Source of the DNA: Halichondria panicea | Lineage: Eukaryota; Porifera; Demospongiae; Suberitida; Halichondriidae | NCBI RefSeq assembly: GCF_963675165.1 | Contig: NC_087389.1 | Location: 716,001-780,000 of the forward strand | Direction of reading: 5' to 3' | DNA length: 64,000 nt | Shown: in pieces, positions 1-14,946 of the stretch | How the letters are laid out: each line of letters starts with the position of its first letter | How positions within the stretch are numbered: the stretch's first letter is position 1 | The notes under the pieces: model-generated | The model's input: the letters and a program-made list of their open reading frames with translations, nothing else | The model's database searches: none | What the model was told of the DNA's origin: nothing | Made by a program: the position numbers and the translations under genes

Positions 1-329
1 AGAGACAATGTATGGACTTTCCCTGGGAAGGTCCCTTTATAAGTTTGTTTTTCCAGCCAGAGTTCATGACTATTACATGTAAATTCATACTTTGCTGGGC
101 TCCAACATACCACATTCATACTTGATTGATGGCACCTTTCACAATTATTTACAGTAGACCATGGCCAGTTTACAGTAGACCAGGTTGCTATGTATTTGAC
201 AGAGGAGGGATCATTGCTGGGCAGAAGTGAAGTATGGGAAATGTAACTTCTGTCATTATTTATTAGTCATCACAGTTTTGGCTTGTGTGTGGGCAGAGAG
301 TTGTGTACTGTGTGTTTAGTGTACAGGGT

Positions 330-1158
330 TTTGCAAAATCCTTGCAACAGGGCTAAACAGACACTGCAAAGACTTCCATATATGGAAGTCAACTGCTGAC
401 TATAATATTTTGGGTACAGGGTTTTGCAGAGTTCTTGTAACAGGGCTAAGCAGACACAGCAATGACTTCCATATATGGAAGTCAACTGCTGACTTTTACT
501 TATTATTACTTTTATTATTGTACATGTGCAGGTATCTGTATTTTGAATTGAAAGATGTCCTGGAGCCTTAAGAGAGCATCAGCTTATTCACAAGATTTAA
601 TTAAGGTGGTGGGTGGTGCACCATGGAAATGCTTATCAGGGTGTCATTGAAAAGAGCAACAGTTCTGCACACAGTTGAAGCAAATTGTCTTGTCACCAAC
701 TTTACGACATTTCCACCTGGTACACCGTCCATGCACCACCTTAAATTTTGTCAGGATGTCCTCCTGATCTTGTGATGCTCTCTTTTAGGCTCACAGGACA
801 ACTTTCAATTCAAGCCATTCAAATAATTATACACATACCAGAGTGTCATACAATTGCAATTAGAGAGGGGACTTTCAAACATTACCATTTGAAACATCAC
901 CAGAACATAAAAAAAAAGGTCAACAGTTATTTCGATACCCTACCGCTATGGACACTCAAATACAACTGAGTACATTTTAGGGGGGGGGGGATTGGAGCCA
1001 GAGGAGGGATATAATCATATCCCTCCTCTGTATGAGCAGTATGACACCCTGCATAGTACACACAATATTTTAAGTCAGCAGTTGACTTGACTTCCATATA
1101 TGGAAGTCATTGCTGTGTCTGTTTAGCCCTGTTGCAAGAATTCTGCAAAACCCTGTAT
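330..1158. repeat. Inverted and direct repeat cluster with a 20-bp perfect palindrome
   Basis: A segment of about 80 bases at 415-499 recurs in inverted orientation at 1069-1158, and a third, direct copy lies at about 330-400. Each copy carries the perfect palindrome GACTTCCATATATGGAAGTC (371-390, 464-483, 1089-1108). The inverted pair bounds about 600 bases with no convincing coding potential, inside which a second, shorter inverted pair lies at about 602-625 and 722-744. This looks like a non-autonomous inverted-repeat element or a nested set of them. No target-site duplication was identified and no transposase is present. Confidence 0.65.
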
Positions 1159-1864
1159 GCCATAAAAATTCATGGTTTGTCTACTAATTGTGTTTGGGCC
1201 TTTCCCTGGGAAAATCCTTGCAGTTCAGCTGTTGCAATACTCCATTGATCAATGATGTGGCCTGTTTCTGTCACATGATTTCTCTAGCCAATGGCTTTGC
1301 TTTACATTTAGTTACGCTAGTAGAGCTAGTATAAAAGCAGCTACTCTAGCTCACATTTTCATCAAATCCAAGTTTCTGGGGCCCATACAGAAAGGTGGCT
1401 GGTGTATGGATGGGCAGTTGTAGAGGCACTCCTCTCAGTAGAGTGAGTACCTCTTTCAAGCAATGTAAACAAAAATGACAATCAATGCCCAGTATGCACG
1501 TACATGTATAGAGATGTGCACTAGCTTCTGTTTCTATATAGGAGAGATAAGTATCTAAACAGTTGAAGACGTGTCAAGTAAGACCTATAGCTACTAGTTA
1601 CAGTGTTGCTTGTAGCGTCAAGTAAGACCTATAGCTACTAGTTACAGTGTTGCTGTACTTTATATACTTTGTTTGAAATTACAATTGTTTGTGGGACTGT
1701 CCCAGGGAAAGCACTGCACAGTTCACAGTTTTGGTTTGTGTGTGGGCAGAGTTGTGTACTGTATCTTTATAGTGTATGCCATAAAGATTCATGATTTGTC
1801 TACTAATTGTGTTGTTTGCGAGCCTGGGAAAATTCTTGTTTTTGCAGCTGTTGACCAATGATTC

Positions 1865-2170
1865 AGAGGAGGTCGGACATCACTTGAACTTTCACTAATT
1901 ATGACCTTTTAATGACATTTCAGGCCAAATTGCTTTTCGTTTTTGCTGACTCAGCAGTAGAACATGACTGGATCTAGGGGATCTAGCTAGTATGGGTATT
2001 ATGTACTGATAGGGTTAGGTCCAGTAACCATCATAGACACCAAACACAACTAGCTGTCAACAGATTCAGACAGAAACCGCGTGCAAAAATATTGTCTCAT
2101 GAATCAGTCGCCCTCTATAACATACTCATGATTAGGCCGCTGAAAGTTCAAGTGATGTCCGACCTCCTCT
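1865..2170. mobile_element. Small inverted-repeat transposon (MITE) with about 30-bp termini
   Basis: The termini are near-perfect inverted repeats: AGAGGAGGTCGGACATCACT and onward at 1865-1894, and its reverse complement at 2141-2170. The element is flanked on both sides by CAATGAT, a likely 7-8 bp target-site duplication. The related copy at about 1245-1262 reads straight through CAATGATGTGGCCTG and is the empty site. There is no open reading frame of note inside. Size and duplication length resemble hAT-type non-autonomous elements; the superfamily is inference. Confidence 0.8.
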
Positions 2171-2342
2171 GCAATGATATATATGGCCTGTTTCTGTCAC
2201 ATGATTTCTCTAGCCAATAGCCTAAAGTTTCTGGGGCCCATACTGGGGTGGTTGAGGGACTCCTCTCAGTAGACTGAGTACCTCTTTCAAGCAATATAAA
2301 CTAATCACAACCAACTGCCCAGTACATGTACGTATATATAGA

Positions 2343-2395
2343 GATAGCCTCGATTCCAGGCCGTATTTTAATCGGCCTTGAATCGAGGCTAATAT
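2343..2395. repeat. Short fold-back sequence
   Basis: An imperfect palindrome of about 50 bases: TAGCCTCGATTCCAGGCCG on the left is matched by its reverse complement ending in CTTGAATCGAGGCTA on the right. A related but decayed fold-back occurs at about 57062-57136. It would form a hairpin; no function is evident. Confidence 0.6.
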
Positions 2396-2617
2396 AGAGA
2401 CAGACTGTCTACGTAACACTAGGAATGTAGAGAACAACGTACTAACGGTTGACACAGTATATACTTTATATTGTGTGCTTTATGTTGTCTCGCCATCAAA
2501 CATAATGGTCATAAGGTATATTTTGATATTAAGTGTGATTTATCACCAGTGCAAAGTATATAATACCTACAAGTACGTGCAAAAAGCTTAGTTTTTCAGT
2601 CCTCAGCCTCAGGCTTC

Positions 2618-3837
2618 TTATACAGGAGCTGTAACAGGGCGTACACGCCGATACACTGTGTTCGGCTCTTCTTTTATCTTGGGAAGAGTGTTGGGAAGAG
2701 TGTTGTGGTCACTGGCTCTGTCTGGATTCTCGAACGTGCCAATTAACTTAGTTATCAAGGAAGCGGCCATTGTCTTGTCTATTCCAATATTGGCCATGTT
2801 TTCTATTACACTTGCGCATTGGGCCAGTATTTCTTTCTTTGCTTGTAGCTGTTTGGTACACTCTGTAGCCTCAGTCTCCTTTCTCTTTTCCTCAGCCTGA
2901 ACTTTGGTCTGCTTTGTACGTTCCTGTGCCTCCCTGAACACATATTCTGCTTTGGTGTTGTCACCTTCACTTGATATCTTCATCTGCTTTGTTTTCTCTG
3001 CAGCCATGTCTCTCTTTGATTTTGCTATAATATCTTCTTTTTCCTTTTGAATTTCTATTTGCCTTGCCTGCAGTTGTCTGGCATGTTCAGCATCATCGAT
3101 TGCATTTTTCTTTGCAATTGCAGCCTCATCTTCAGCTCTTTCTTTGCGATTTCAGCCTCATCTTCAGCTCTCTTCTTTGCAATTGCAGCCTCATCTTCAG
3201 CTCTCTTCTTTGCAATTGCAGCCTCATCTTCAGCTTTCTTCTTCGCAATTGCAGCCTCATCTTCAGCTTTCTTCTTCGCAATTGCAGCCTCATCTTCAGC
3301 TTTCTTCTTTGCAATTGCAGCCTCATCTTTAGCTAACTTCTTTGCAATTGGAACGGTATCTTCAGCTTTCTTCTTTGCAATTGCAGCCTCATCTTCAGCT
3401 AACTTTTTTGCAATTGCAGCCTCATCTTCAGCTAACTTCTTTGCAATTGCAGCCTCATCTTCAGCTAACTTCTTTGCAATTTCAGCCTCATCTTCAGCTA
3501 ACTTCTTTGCAATTGCAGCCTCATCTTCAGCTTTCTTCTTTGCATTTTCAGCCTTATTTTCAGCTACCTTTTTTTCTGTTTCTGCCGCGCTAAGCATGCG
3601 GTGTGTGTGTGTGTGTGTGTGTGTGCAATGGTAAATTACCAATTACTAAAATATATAATACGTACCTTTCTTCTTTGGTTCTGCGTGTTTTTGCACAACT
3701 GCAAAAGGTATAATAATTATAGATCTCTATACATAACAAACATGTAGTGATTGTATTGCGGTAGGCACAGACTTCGCATGCTCCTTACTATTCACAGGTA
3801 CAGCTTTTGCTTTCAAACACCGACACTGTCCAGCCAT
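2618..3837 (-). CDS. Coiled-coil protein with 11-residue (hendecad) repeats; one frame break
   Basis: I do not recognise a named family. Three exons join in phase: 3789-3837 (ATG at 3837, start MAGQCRCLKAKAVPVN), 3666-3698 and 2618-3581. The large exon encodes about a dozen tandem copies of an AEDEAAIAKKK-type unit, a charged helix with an 11-residue period, followed by a Gln/Glu/Lys-rich tail (KTKQMKISS, AQERTKQTKVQAEEKRKE) and a C-terminus rich in Pro and Val. No signal peptide or membrane helix is seen. One repeat unit (about 3123-3154) is 32 instead of 33 bases, so the frame shifts by one; exactly one base short, the exon total is 1046, and the tail continues in the shifted frame with the same composition. 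This is an assembly error, an allele or a recent pseudogene. A cytoskeletal or scaffolding role is conceivable but unsupported. Confidence 0.6.
3123..3560 (-). repeat. 33-bp coding tandem repeat (hendecad units)
   Basis: About 13 tandem units of 33 bases, each encoding a variant of AEDEAAIAKKK (third and seventh positions vary: AIAKKK, AEIAKKL, AIAKKR; one degenerate unit reads AEDTVPIAKKL). All units but one keep the frame; the unit at 3123-3154 lacks one base. The plus strand is also open across the array, which is a mirror of the repeat and not a gene. Confidence 0.9.
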
Positions 3838-5584
3838 GCCGGGTACAGCAGTCACTGCAAATCTTTCTTCCAAACATTGTTTCAGCTGGAGAAGTCTGGA
3901 TACTTAATTTAGGTAGCTAGTTGTAAGTTTGCAATGCCCAGTCAAAAGTCTTGGTTGTCCTATATATATAGTACACACAGGAAGGTGTGTATGATGCATG
4001 TCATAAGCACAATTGTCATACTGGTTATTGCCCAGCCAGAGTGCAACATGCCATAATTATATTGCTCTGCGGCTCTCGGGCATTATGTCATCCAGTACAA
4101 TATATGGCATGTTGCACGAGGGCGCCTGCATGCAATAACTTGTTGCCCAATGACGTTAAACTGGTCATATAAATCGTAATAAAAGACATGTGTTTTGAAG
4201 GAATTTAGTGTATTCATTAGTTTTGCATTCCATAGTAAATTTTTAGGTTTTCTTCCCACTAGTAGTTATAAAAGTAGTAGCCTATAAAAGGGACCAAAAT
4301 GAGTTATTGGGTAGGATGGTGGGGCGTAAGTCCCAAATGGATATCTCTTAAAGAAGTCTACTGCATTTACACACAGTGCAAGTGCATATAATCCAGTGCA
4401 ATATATGGCAGTGATGCAATATGCCCTGCACTGGGGAACAACTATAGATTTCAGTTGGTGGGGCAGAAGTTAAAGGTTGATGTGCAGTCAACCATGACCA
4501 CTAATTGCATGAAACATAAAGTGTGTGGTCATGATTGAGTGCTGCCAACCAACCTGAAATCCTCTGTATGTAGTCTACTATTACATTGTATATATATTAT
4601 GCTTAAATTGATAATCAAATGCGTGGTTTTCTAAATACAGAACTATAACTCCCCTTAAACATGCCAATGCGTGTTTGCCTGTGAACACCTAAACTGCCCA
4701 AATCTCCAGGTGTTTGTACGAGACAGCAGTGACACTGTTTTTTGCCGTTGTTTTTCTTGGCCTCAAAACCATTCTAATATTCCCAGCCAGGCATTTAATT
4801 AAGATTTGGATCATGGCAATATCATTATCCTAGGCAGTCACATTTTTTTGCATGGTTGCTTATCCCCCTATAGCCTGAATGAAACGTCTGTCTTGGAGAG
4901 TGTACCATTCATGTGAATGATTTGAATGCCATTGTTCGTTGGGTCGAACACATTAATTTTTACATATATAACTGAGGCTATGAATTTATTGTCCGAGACT
5001 AATTGCCACTGTTCTAGTGGTACTCTCCCTGGGAAAGCCCCATAGCCTTAGTGGTACTCTCCCTGGGAAAGCCCCTTAGCCTTTACAGGGCTGTCCCGGA
5101 AGGTCCCCAAATACACCAAATATGCTTAGAAGTCTTGCACCCCCACCACAATTGATTTAGAGACATTTTATAGTGGTTTGCCCCACCATTGTGTGTGTGA
5201 CCTTCTCCTGTGTTTGTGCTCTTGCAACACTCCATTGACTATAGATATGGCCCCGTGTCTCTCACATCATTTCTCTAGCCAATAATTAGGTACACCATAG
5301 CTAGTAGCTTGGCTCACTTTTTACACACCAAATCCAAAGCCAGTTTCTGGAGCCAATTGCAATAATACAGAAAGGGTGGCTGGGGCAGAATGGGCAGTTG
5401 TAGAGGGACTCCTCTCATTGAGTGAGTACCCCTTTCAGGCAATCAGTATACAGTGCAGTTGGTGTTTGTACATGTACACACTGTCTATACTGACAGTATA
5501 GTCAATGACAGTAGTTACTGTATAGACTGTGTACATGTGTGTACACAATGTAACTCAATGATTGTGTGTTGTCTGTTTCTATAG
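3838..5584. other. Gene-poor stretch with short repeats
   Basis: No coding region could be supported. It holds a hairpin-forming pair (GTGCAACATGCCAT at 4041-4054 and its complement at 4104-4117), a tandem duplication around 5010-5085 of a unit containing ACTCTCCCTGGGAAAGCCCC, and from about 5215 the third copy of the segment repeated at 1.1-2.4 kb. The 5' exons of ANAPC4, which should encode WD40 blades, may lie in or beyond this stretch but I could not identify them. Confidence 0.5.
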
Positions 5585-8500
5585 GAGAGATAAGCATCCA
5601 TCAGACCCTAAACAGTTGAAGACTCGATCTAAGTAAGATCTATTTTAGCTCCTAGTTATACAGTGTTGCTGTGTTATCTTCTCTCTCTCTCTTTCACACA
5701 GTAAACTCAACCTATTGCTGATTGGTGATGAGGTGAAATGTAGATGTCGTGTATACCATTAAAATGATAATACCCTACTTTTTAGACCCTAGTTGTTTTG
5801 GGGCATAATTATTTCCAAAGCATCCACTCTTTATCAATACTCTCTCCACATGCACACACTGTACAGGCTGGAAGAGTCACTCTGAGTGTGTCTGGGATAT
5901 TCCTATCAGCATGCATTGAACTAGGAAACACATCAGTATGTACAAGTCATGCATTATAATTATAATGGATGATTAAATATTATGTCGATTCTTCAGAAGT
6001 CCCTCAGTCATGTGATGAGCACATGGTTGTCCCAAGACTTCAAGGATCTGTGCTGTACTGCACTGTGTTCCCTTCCACCCAATAGGACAGAGCTGGACCT
6101 CTGTGTGCAAATGGTAAATCAATGGTCGATATCAGATCTCACAACATGAACTTTGATGACACCATTTGAAACGTCTCTTCTAAGCTTTCAGAATAGAAAT
6201 TGGATCCATGGAATTAAGCTGAAAGAGTCTCCAGAGCATTATGGGGTTGTAGTTGAATCTTTCAACAGACCTAACTTGAGTACCGTTGATCCAAAGTCAA
6301 CATTTTATGATTTTCTGAAAGCTTAGAAAGAGGCGTTTCAAATGATGTATTTCAATCCAAAATTTCATCGGGGCCCTAATTTGTCAGTTTTCGGCCTTGG
6401 ACCATGGGCTATTATTCATGGTATCGCTAAATTGGCAAATAATTTTATCGCTCAAATATAAACTTTGATGAGACCATTTGAAAGGTCTCTTTCTAAGCTT
6501 TCAGAAAATCAGAAAATCGTTGAAATTGGATCTATGGAATTCAAGTTATGGCAGCTGAAAGAGCTCCCAAACCATTGATTAAACGGGGGAGGGGAATGTA
6601 GTTGAACATAGATAAATTGTTTAGTGTGCTATTATTTCTCTACAGACTAGCACGCCACTGTTCTCAACCAATCAGTGTGAGTTGCGACACACTGCTCTCA
6701 TGTTTGGTCAGATCACCGCTCTCCTCGACTATATCAACTCTGCCCTCAAGTCAATGTATGAAGCGTGGGAGGATCTACTCATCACCATGGACACCAAACT
6801 AGCTGCCTATGCCACTGTGAGTACTCACCCACCACTACCATCGCCATTCTCTCATTAATATTCATCAGTATAGCTCTTAAGACTGGGAGATAATAACTGC
6901 CCATCACCTACGTATAATATTTAAGTGATTATTCTCCTTGTTAATTTTGATAAAGCCTTGGCCCCTCCCCTCCCTTTCAGACATTGCCTGAGGGTCAGAC
7001 GGTGGGGGATGAGCTTCTGGTATTGCTGGCATGTGGGAGAGCACGGTGAGACCACACCCCCTCACCATCGCTAACTCCATTCTATATCATTACCTCACAG
7101 GAACGAGTTACAGACATTTCTAATTGACGAACTCAGTGCAGTTGTAAGTACACGCATGCCATAGAATTCAGTCGTGTGCATAAAATAAATTAAAATAAAA
7201 CCATAAAACATAACAAAAATATTATATTACAGGGTGTGAAGAAGCTGGGGTTGTCTTTAGAGCTCTCGTACACAAACATCCGCAAGTATCTTCTCTGCTA
7301 CCTAAACTGCAGTATACAGAGCTTACTCCTCCACTTGACTGATGTACTGGGCATGTCGCGATGGACTGACAAGTTTGGAGCACTCGGACTCTCCGAGGAC
7401 GCTGTTCAAAGTGGGCGGCAATTTTATAATGGATATAATTATTGTTTGTCATGTCATGTACGTACGTTTCAGAATGTATCAATCATTTGGGGACGTTTGC
7501 TCTCAAGGCACAAGAATTTCTTTTGTAAGCTAATGCTAGTAGATACCTACTATATATGCTGACCCCCCCCCCCCCCCCCCTACCCTAACAGTGCAATCGA
7601 TCGATCACTACAAAGTACTAAGACATTCTTTGTCTGGCTCTACACAAGTGAGTTGTTTCAACTATATATAAGTTTTCTTCAATCGTATATGAATCTCAGC
7701 TATACTGAAGTTATCTTGTGAACCTCTCCCCAAGGACTGCAATGAGGTATAGCAACTATTGCATGCATGGTTTGTATGTTGGTCCCCATTTTTTGAATTC
7801 TATTTACCCTTTGCCATTATACGTAGGGGTTTTGCTAGTTTGTATACACTCAGTTTAATATACCACAACACAAAATGCCTGGAATCAAGGCTAAACTATA
7901 TATCACAATAATTATATGGTTGCATGTCTATTCCATCTCCTAGAGTTTGACACCGGATGAGCTGAAGCTGATGATTGACTTCCTTGGGAAGCGACTCAGA
8001 AGGGTACGTGGGTTATATACTGTTAATTGGCATGGTGATGATGTCACTCTGTGTAGTCGGCCAGTGGGGAGGGAGACTCGCGGACCTTTAACCTTGAGGT
8101 CGTAGGTCAATATCTGGTGGATGAAGATCTTGTGTACGTAGAGGTATGGAGTGTTGTCAACGGTTACCTGATATAATTATACCGACACAGGAGAGTCCAC
8201 CAACACGATGGGATAAACTTGTAGAGGCAGCAGATCTCGCTTCTGAGCCGTGGATATTTAAACCAAATCCCAAGAAATCACTCGTTCAGTTGTTTCATAC
8301 ACTACACAAGAATATTGACGAAACATTCGCACAACCAATGGTAAGGAATAATCATTAGCTAATTATCATGGCCATGTACGGTGCTACTATAGGCACACAT
8401 GGAACAGTCCTTCACCTCTAAGCCCACAGTCAACCTCAACCATTACCAGTGAGTGGAGTGTAGTCTGGCCATAAGCCAGTTACGTACGTAATTCATGTTC

Positions 8501-9601
8501 ATTAAAATTATTGTAGGCTTCAAAAAGATGTTGGATCATCATCACTCATCCCTCACCAACTATTGTGAGTACATAGCAACACAGTAGATCTATACACGTC
8601 ATGTGATAGGCCTACCTATCAGGATCTGAGATCTCACTTTGCAAACCTTCAAGTTATATGAGTCTCTATATATAACTTTTGATTTCTTAACCTAGGGCCA
8701 ACTTTGTCTATGAGGACAGTGTGTTCGTGTTCTACCCCTCTCAACTGAGTGAGAGCAGCTGTGGACAGGGAACATGTGATCTCACCCTCCAGTCATGTGA
8801 TGGCAGTCGTAAAGGATGGTTCCATATTAGTGAAGTGCCCGCCTTGAGCAAAGATCAGGACACTAAACAAAAGTTAGTAAAAATTAACTAGCTGATTCTA
8901 AACTCATGTCAGTCTGAAAATTTAATCCATCGAATATTGTGTGCCTTCCATGTAAGTAATTATGCCATTATTTTCTGCAGATGCTGTATAATGAGTCTGC
9001 TTCCGTACAATGAAGACACTCTTTCGGTTCTCTTTTGCTACCTCCCTTGGGAGCAGCCACAGACCACACCCAGTCCAGAAAGCTCGCCTGTTCCCGAGGG
9101 ATCTGATATCATCTACCATCACGCTGTCGGACAGCTGGCCCTCGAGGCTCTCGTGAGCTGTGTGCTTTGTGAGGGTGTGGAGAGTATGGATGTGGGGGCG
9201 GTGTTGACGCAGGTGTGTGCCCTGGGGCCATTCAAGGCAGGAAGCATGGCCGTCAGTGGAGCAAGGAAAGTGGCTGCAGTGGTAAGTCAATTCATGATTA
9301 GGTATGGTATGTTTCACCTAACTCAATCGAAACTAAAAATCAAAATGTTGCTTCAAGTGTGTAGACTAGTGTACAGAGCCTTTGGTGTGGTCCCACAGTG
9401 TGCACTGTAGCTAGTGTACAGAGCCTTTGGTGTGGTCCCACAGTGTGCACTGTAGCTAGTGTACAGAGCCTTTGGTGTGGTCCCACAGTGTGCACTGACA
9501 ATGTTTTGTCTAATAATTTTATCGTATTTTTACAGTTGACTGCAAATGGAAGAAAGATTCGTTTGTTTGATGTGGATGCAGAAGAAGATGATGATGATTG
9601 A
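5585..9601 (+). CDS. ANAPC4: Anaphase-promoting complex subunit 4 (5' end unresolved)
   Basis: APC4 is a platform subunit of the APC/C ubiquitin ligase that drives mitotic exit. The exons read in order like the family: end of the WD40 propeller (KLNLLLIGDE, then AGRVTLSVSG, 5702-5935), KSLSHVMSTWLSQDFKDL (5997-6113), then the long helical domain: ALLDYINSALKSMYEAWEDL (6646-6816), VGDELLVLLACGRAR (6981-7045), VGVKKLGLSLELSYTNIRKY (7233-7410), GTFALKAQEFLF (7473-7524), STKTFFVWLY (7592-7647), LTPDELKLMIDFLGKRLRR (7944-8003), FNLEVVGQYLVDEDL (8057-8143), then 8191-8340, 8393-8448, 8517-8564, 8696-8872, 8981-9281 and the last exon 9536-9601 ending IRLFDVDAEEDDDD. The acidic C-terminus fits the family. 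The first WD40 blades are not found upstream. The join between 7647 and 7944 is not resolved in phase, so a short exon may be missing near 7735. The gene symbol is secure; the exact model is not. Confidence 0.85.
6130..6600 (-). repeat. Dispersed intronic repeat (copy 1)
   Basis: This ANAPC4 intron stretch contains TTTCTAAGCTTTCAGAAAAT, CCATTTGAAAGGTCTC and GGCAGCTGAAAGAG blocks. They reappear reversed in a PSMD2 intron (28505-28860) and partly in a PSMD6 intron (about 23575-23740). The family is roughly 350 bases, lacks coding potential and has no clear termini, so its class is undetermined. Confidence 0.65.
9369..9498 (+). repeat. 45-bp tandem repeat, nearly 3 copies
   Basis: Copies begin at 9369, 9414 and 9459 with almost no divergence (GTGTACAGAGCCTTTGGTGT at each start). 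It lies within the last intron of ANAPC4. The near-identity points to recent expansion. Confidence 0.9.
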
Positions 9602-9858
9602 TAATGAACGGACATACATCATACAATCATTAGCTAGATAATTATTGCATTTATAATATTATCATGATTTTGCTAAAATGGAACAGTAAACATTTCATTA
9701 ACGACGATTTTTGCTTATTAGAACAACAACCATTATACCATGATTTTGCTAATGGAACAGTAAACATTTAATTAACAATTATTGCTTATTAGAAAAACAA
9801 CATAGAATGTTGCTAATGGAACAGCTAACTGGTGTGCTTTATATAGAATAAGTGAACA

Positions 9859-10599
9859 ATGATCTGCTTCTTGTGCTTTACAGTGCTCTACTACCTTATA
9901 GCTGGAGGGGTGGCAAGATATTGTGAGGACAACTTGAGGCTGAGCTCGAGGTATAAGAATGAGGACAGGAAAAAGGCTAAATCGTTGGACAGAGGTGTCA
10001 CTGTGGCAAACTTCAGCAACGCTATAATATCAACCATTCTAAGCAGTATTTCCCTATATTGTCTGAACAGTCAACAAAGAACAGACATTTACTTGACGAG
10101 ACCCAGCAGCATAGCACAATGGACCATAGAAAGTGTGTGTGGATACATCTTTGTCGAATTTACGTTCATTTTTGGCAACAAGTATCGACTATCGGCTAAG
10201 TACTGGAGGTTGACTAAAAGAGCTGTGATGCACACGTTGATCTTTCATAGTGTTGCTCTATTAGGATTATCGTCAGTGTTGCTATTTGACACTGGTTATG
10301 CTATAGCCCTGTGGGTGATATGGTCTGAGCTAACCAGCGTGTTCCTGACTATTGAAGAGTACATGGAAGAGACGATTATTGAACTGAACTTTCCACTTAT
10401 ATTCCAGATTGTGAAAACTTGCACGAGTGTTATTTTTGTCCTACAGAGAATTGTGTTATTCCTGGGACTCCTGTGGTTGTGTGGGCAACAGTTCACATGG
10501 CAACCATTGTTTCTGCTACAGTTACTTATTCTCTGTTTAGGAACAGTACTCAATGTTTTGTTTGTCATAGAACGTGTGTCTGCGTGGATATACTTGTGA
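9859..10599 (+). CDS. TLC-domain multi-pass membrane protein
   Basis: A single exon of 246 codons starting MICFLCFTVLYYLIAGG. It shows about six or seven hydrophobic helices separated by short charged loops, with no cleavable signal peptide beyond the first anchor. The centre carries the TLC (TRAM-LAG1-CLN8) pattern: an AVMHTLIFHS histidine helix, then WSELTSVFLTIEEYMEE. TLCD proteins regulate membrane phospholipid composition and ceramide synthases use the same fold; the catalytic double-His of ceramide synthases is not obvious here, so a TLCD- or CLN8-type role is more likely. It lies 258 bases after ANAPC4 on the same strand and converges on GRAMD4, 182 bases away. The family call is moderate; no subfamily is claimed. 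Confidence 0.65.
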   Translation: MICFLCFTVLYYLIAGGVARYCEDNLRLSSRYKNEDRKKAKSLDRGVTVANFSNAIISTILSSISLYCLNSQQRTDIYLTRPSSIAQWTIESVCGYIFVEFTFIFGNKYRLSAKYWRLTKRAVMHTLIFHSVALLGLSSVLLFDTGYAIALWVIWSELTSVFLTIEEYMEETIIELNFPLIFQIVKTCTSVIFVLQRIVLFLGLLWLCGQQFTWQPLFLLQLLILCLGTVLNVLFVIERVSAWIYL

Positions 10600-10780
10600 A
10601 TCATTGACTGAAACTACACTTATTTATGCACTGGTCTAATTAATTATAAGTTTTATGTTGTGTTGCTTGTGTTGCTTATGACATTGTGAATATTCGACAG
10701 ACAATTACAAACACTGATATGATATATATAATGACTAATAAAATAGTTTTAAAGGTACTAAAACACTCTTCAATACAAAA

Positions 10781-14675
<3,895 letters not shown>

Positions 14676-14946
14676 TCAGTCATATAGGAGCACCTTCTTA
14701 GATCTGACATAGACTCTTGTTTATTCTCTTGGGAGCTAGGGGATTCCCCTTCTGTTTGCCAGTGGATAAGGAAAAGGTCGTCTATAGAAACTCTTATGTT
14801 TTGTCTAATAATTATTGTAAGAAAACTTCTATTCATTACATTGTACAAAATCACATACACAAATCACATACACACAAATTGTCATTGGCAAAAAACAAGC
14901 TGATATAAAAAAAAAATGAAGCAAACATTCAGTCAATTCATGTTGA

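Larger units (their letters stand above)
1125..2450 (+). repeat. Tandem partial copies of a segment also found upstream of ANAPC4
   Basis: Two diverged copies of one segment lie here (about 1125-1660 and 1690-2450, the second interrupted by an insertion at 1865-2170). A third copy lies at about 5215-5640, directly before and into the first recognisable ANAPC4 exon. Shared landmarks are the stretch CACATGATTTCTCTAGCC, a block ending in a GTGAGTAC splice-donor-like sequence, and (in the first and third copies) a GGAGAGATAAG block. In the third copy that block is an ANAPC4 exon; in the 1.5-kb copy the corresponding exon sequence has in-frame stops. The upstream copies are therefore probably duplicated, decayed 5' gene fragments. 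Confidence 0.6.

Noticed and set aside
3047-3634. Long open frame on the plus strand with SSSANFFAIAA-type repeats
   Set aside because: It is the mirror of the 33-bp coding repeat on the minus strand; splice sites, phase and composition support the minus-strand charged coil.
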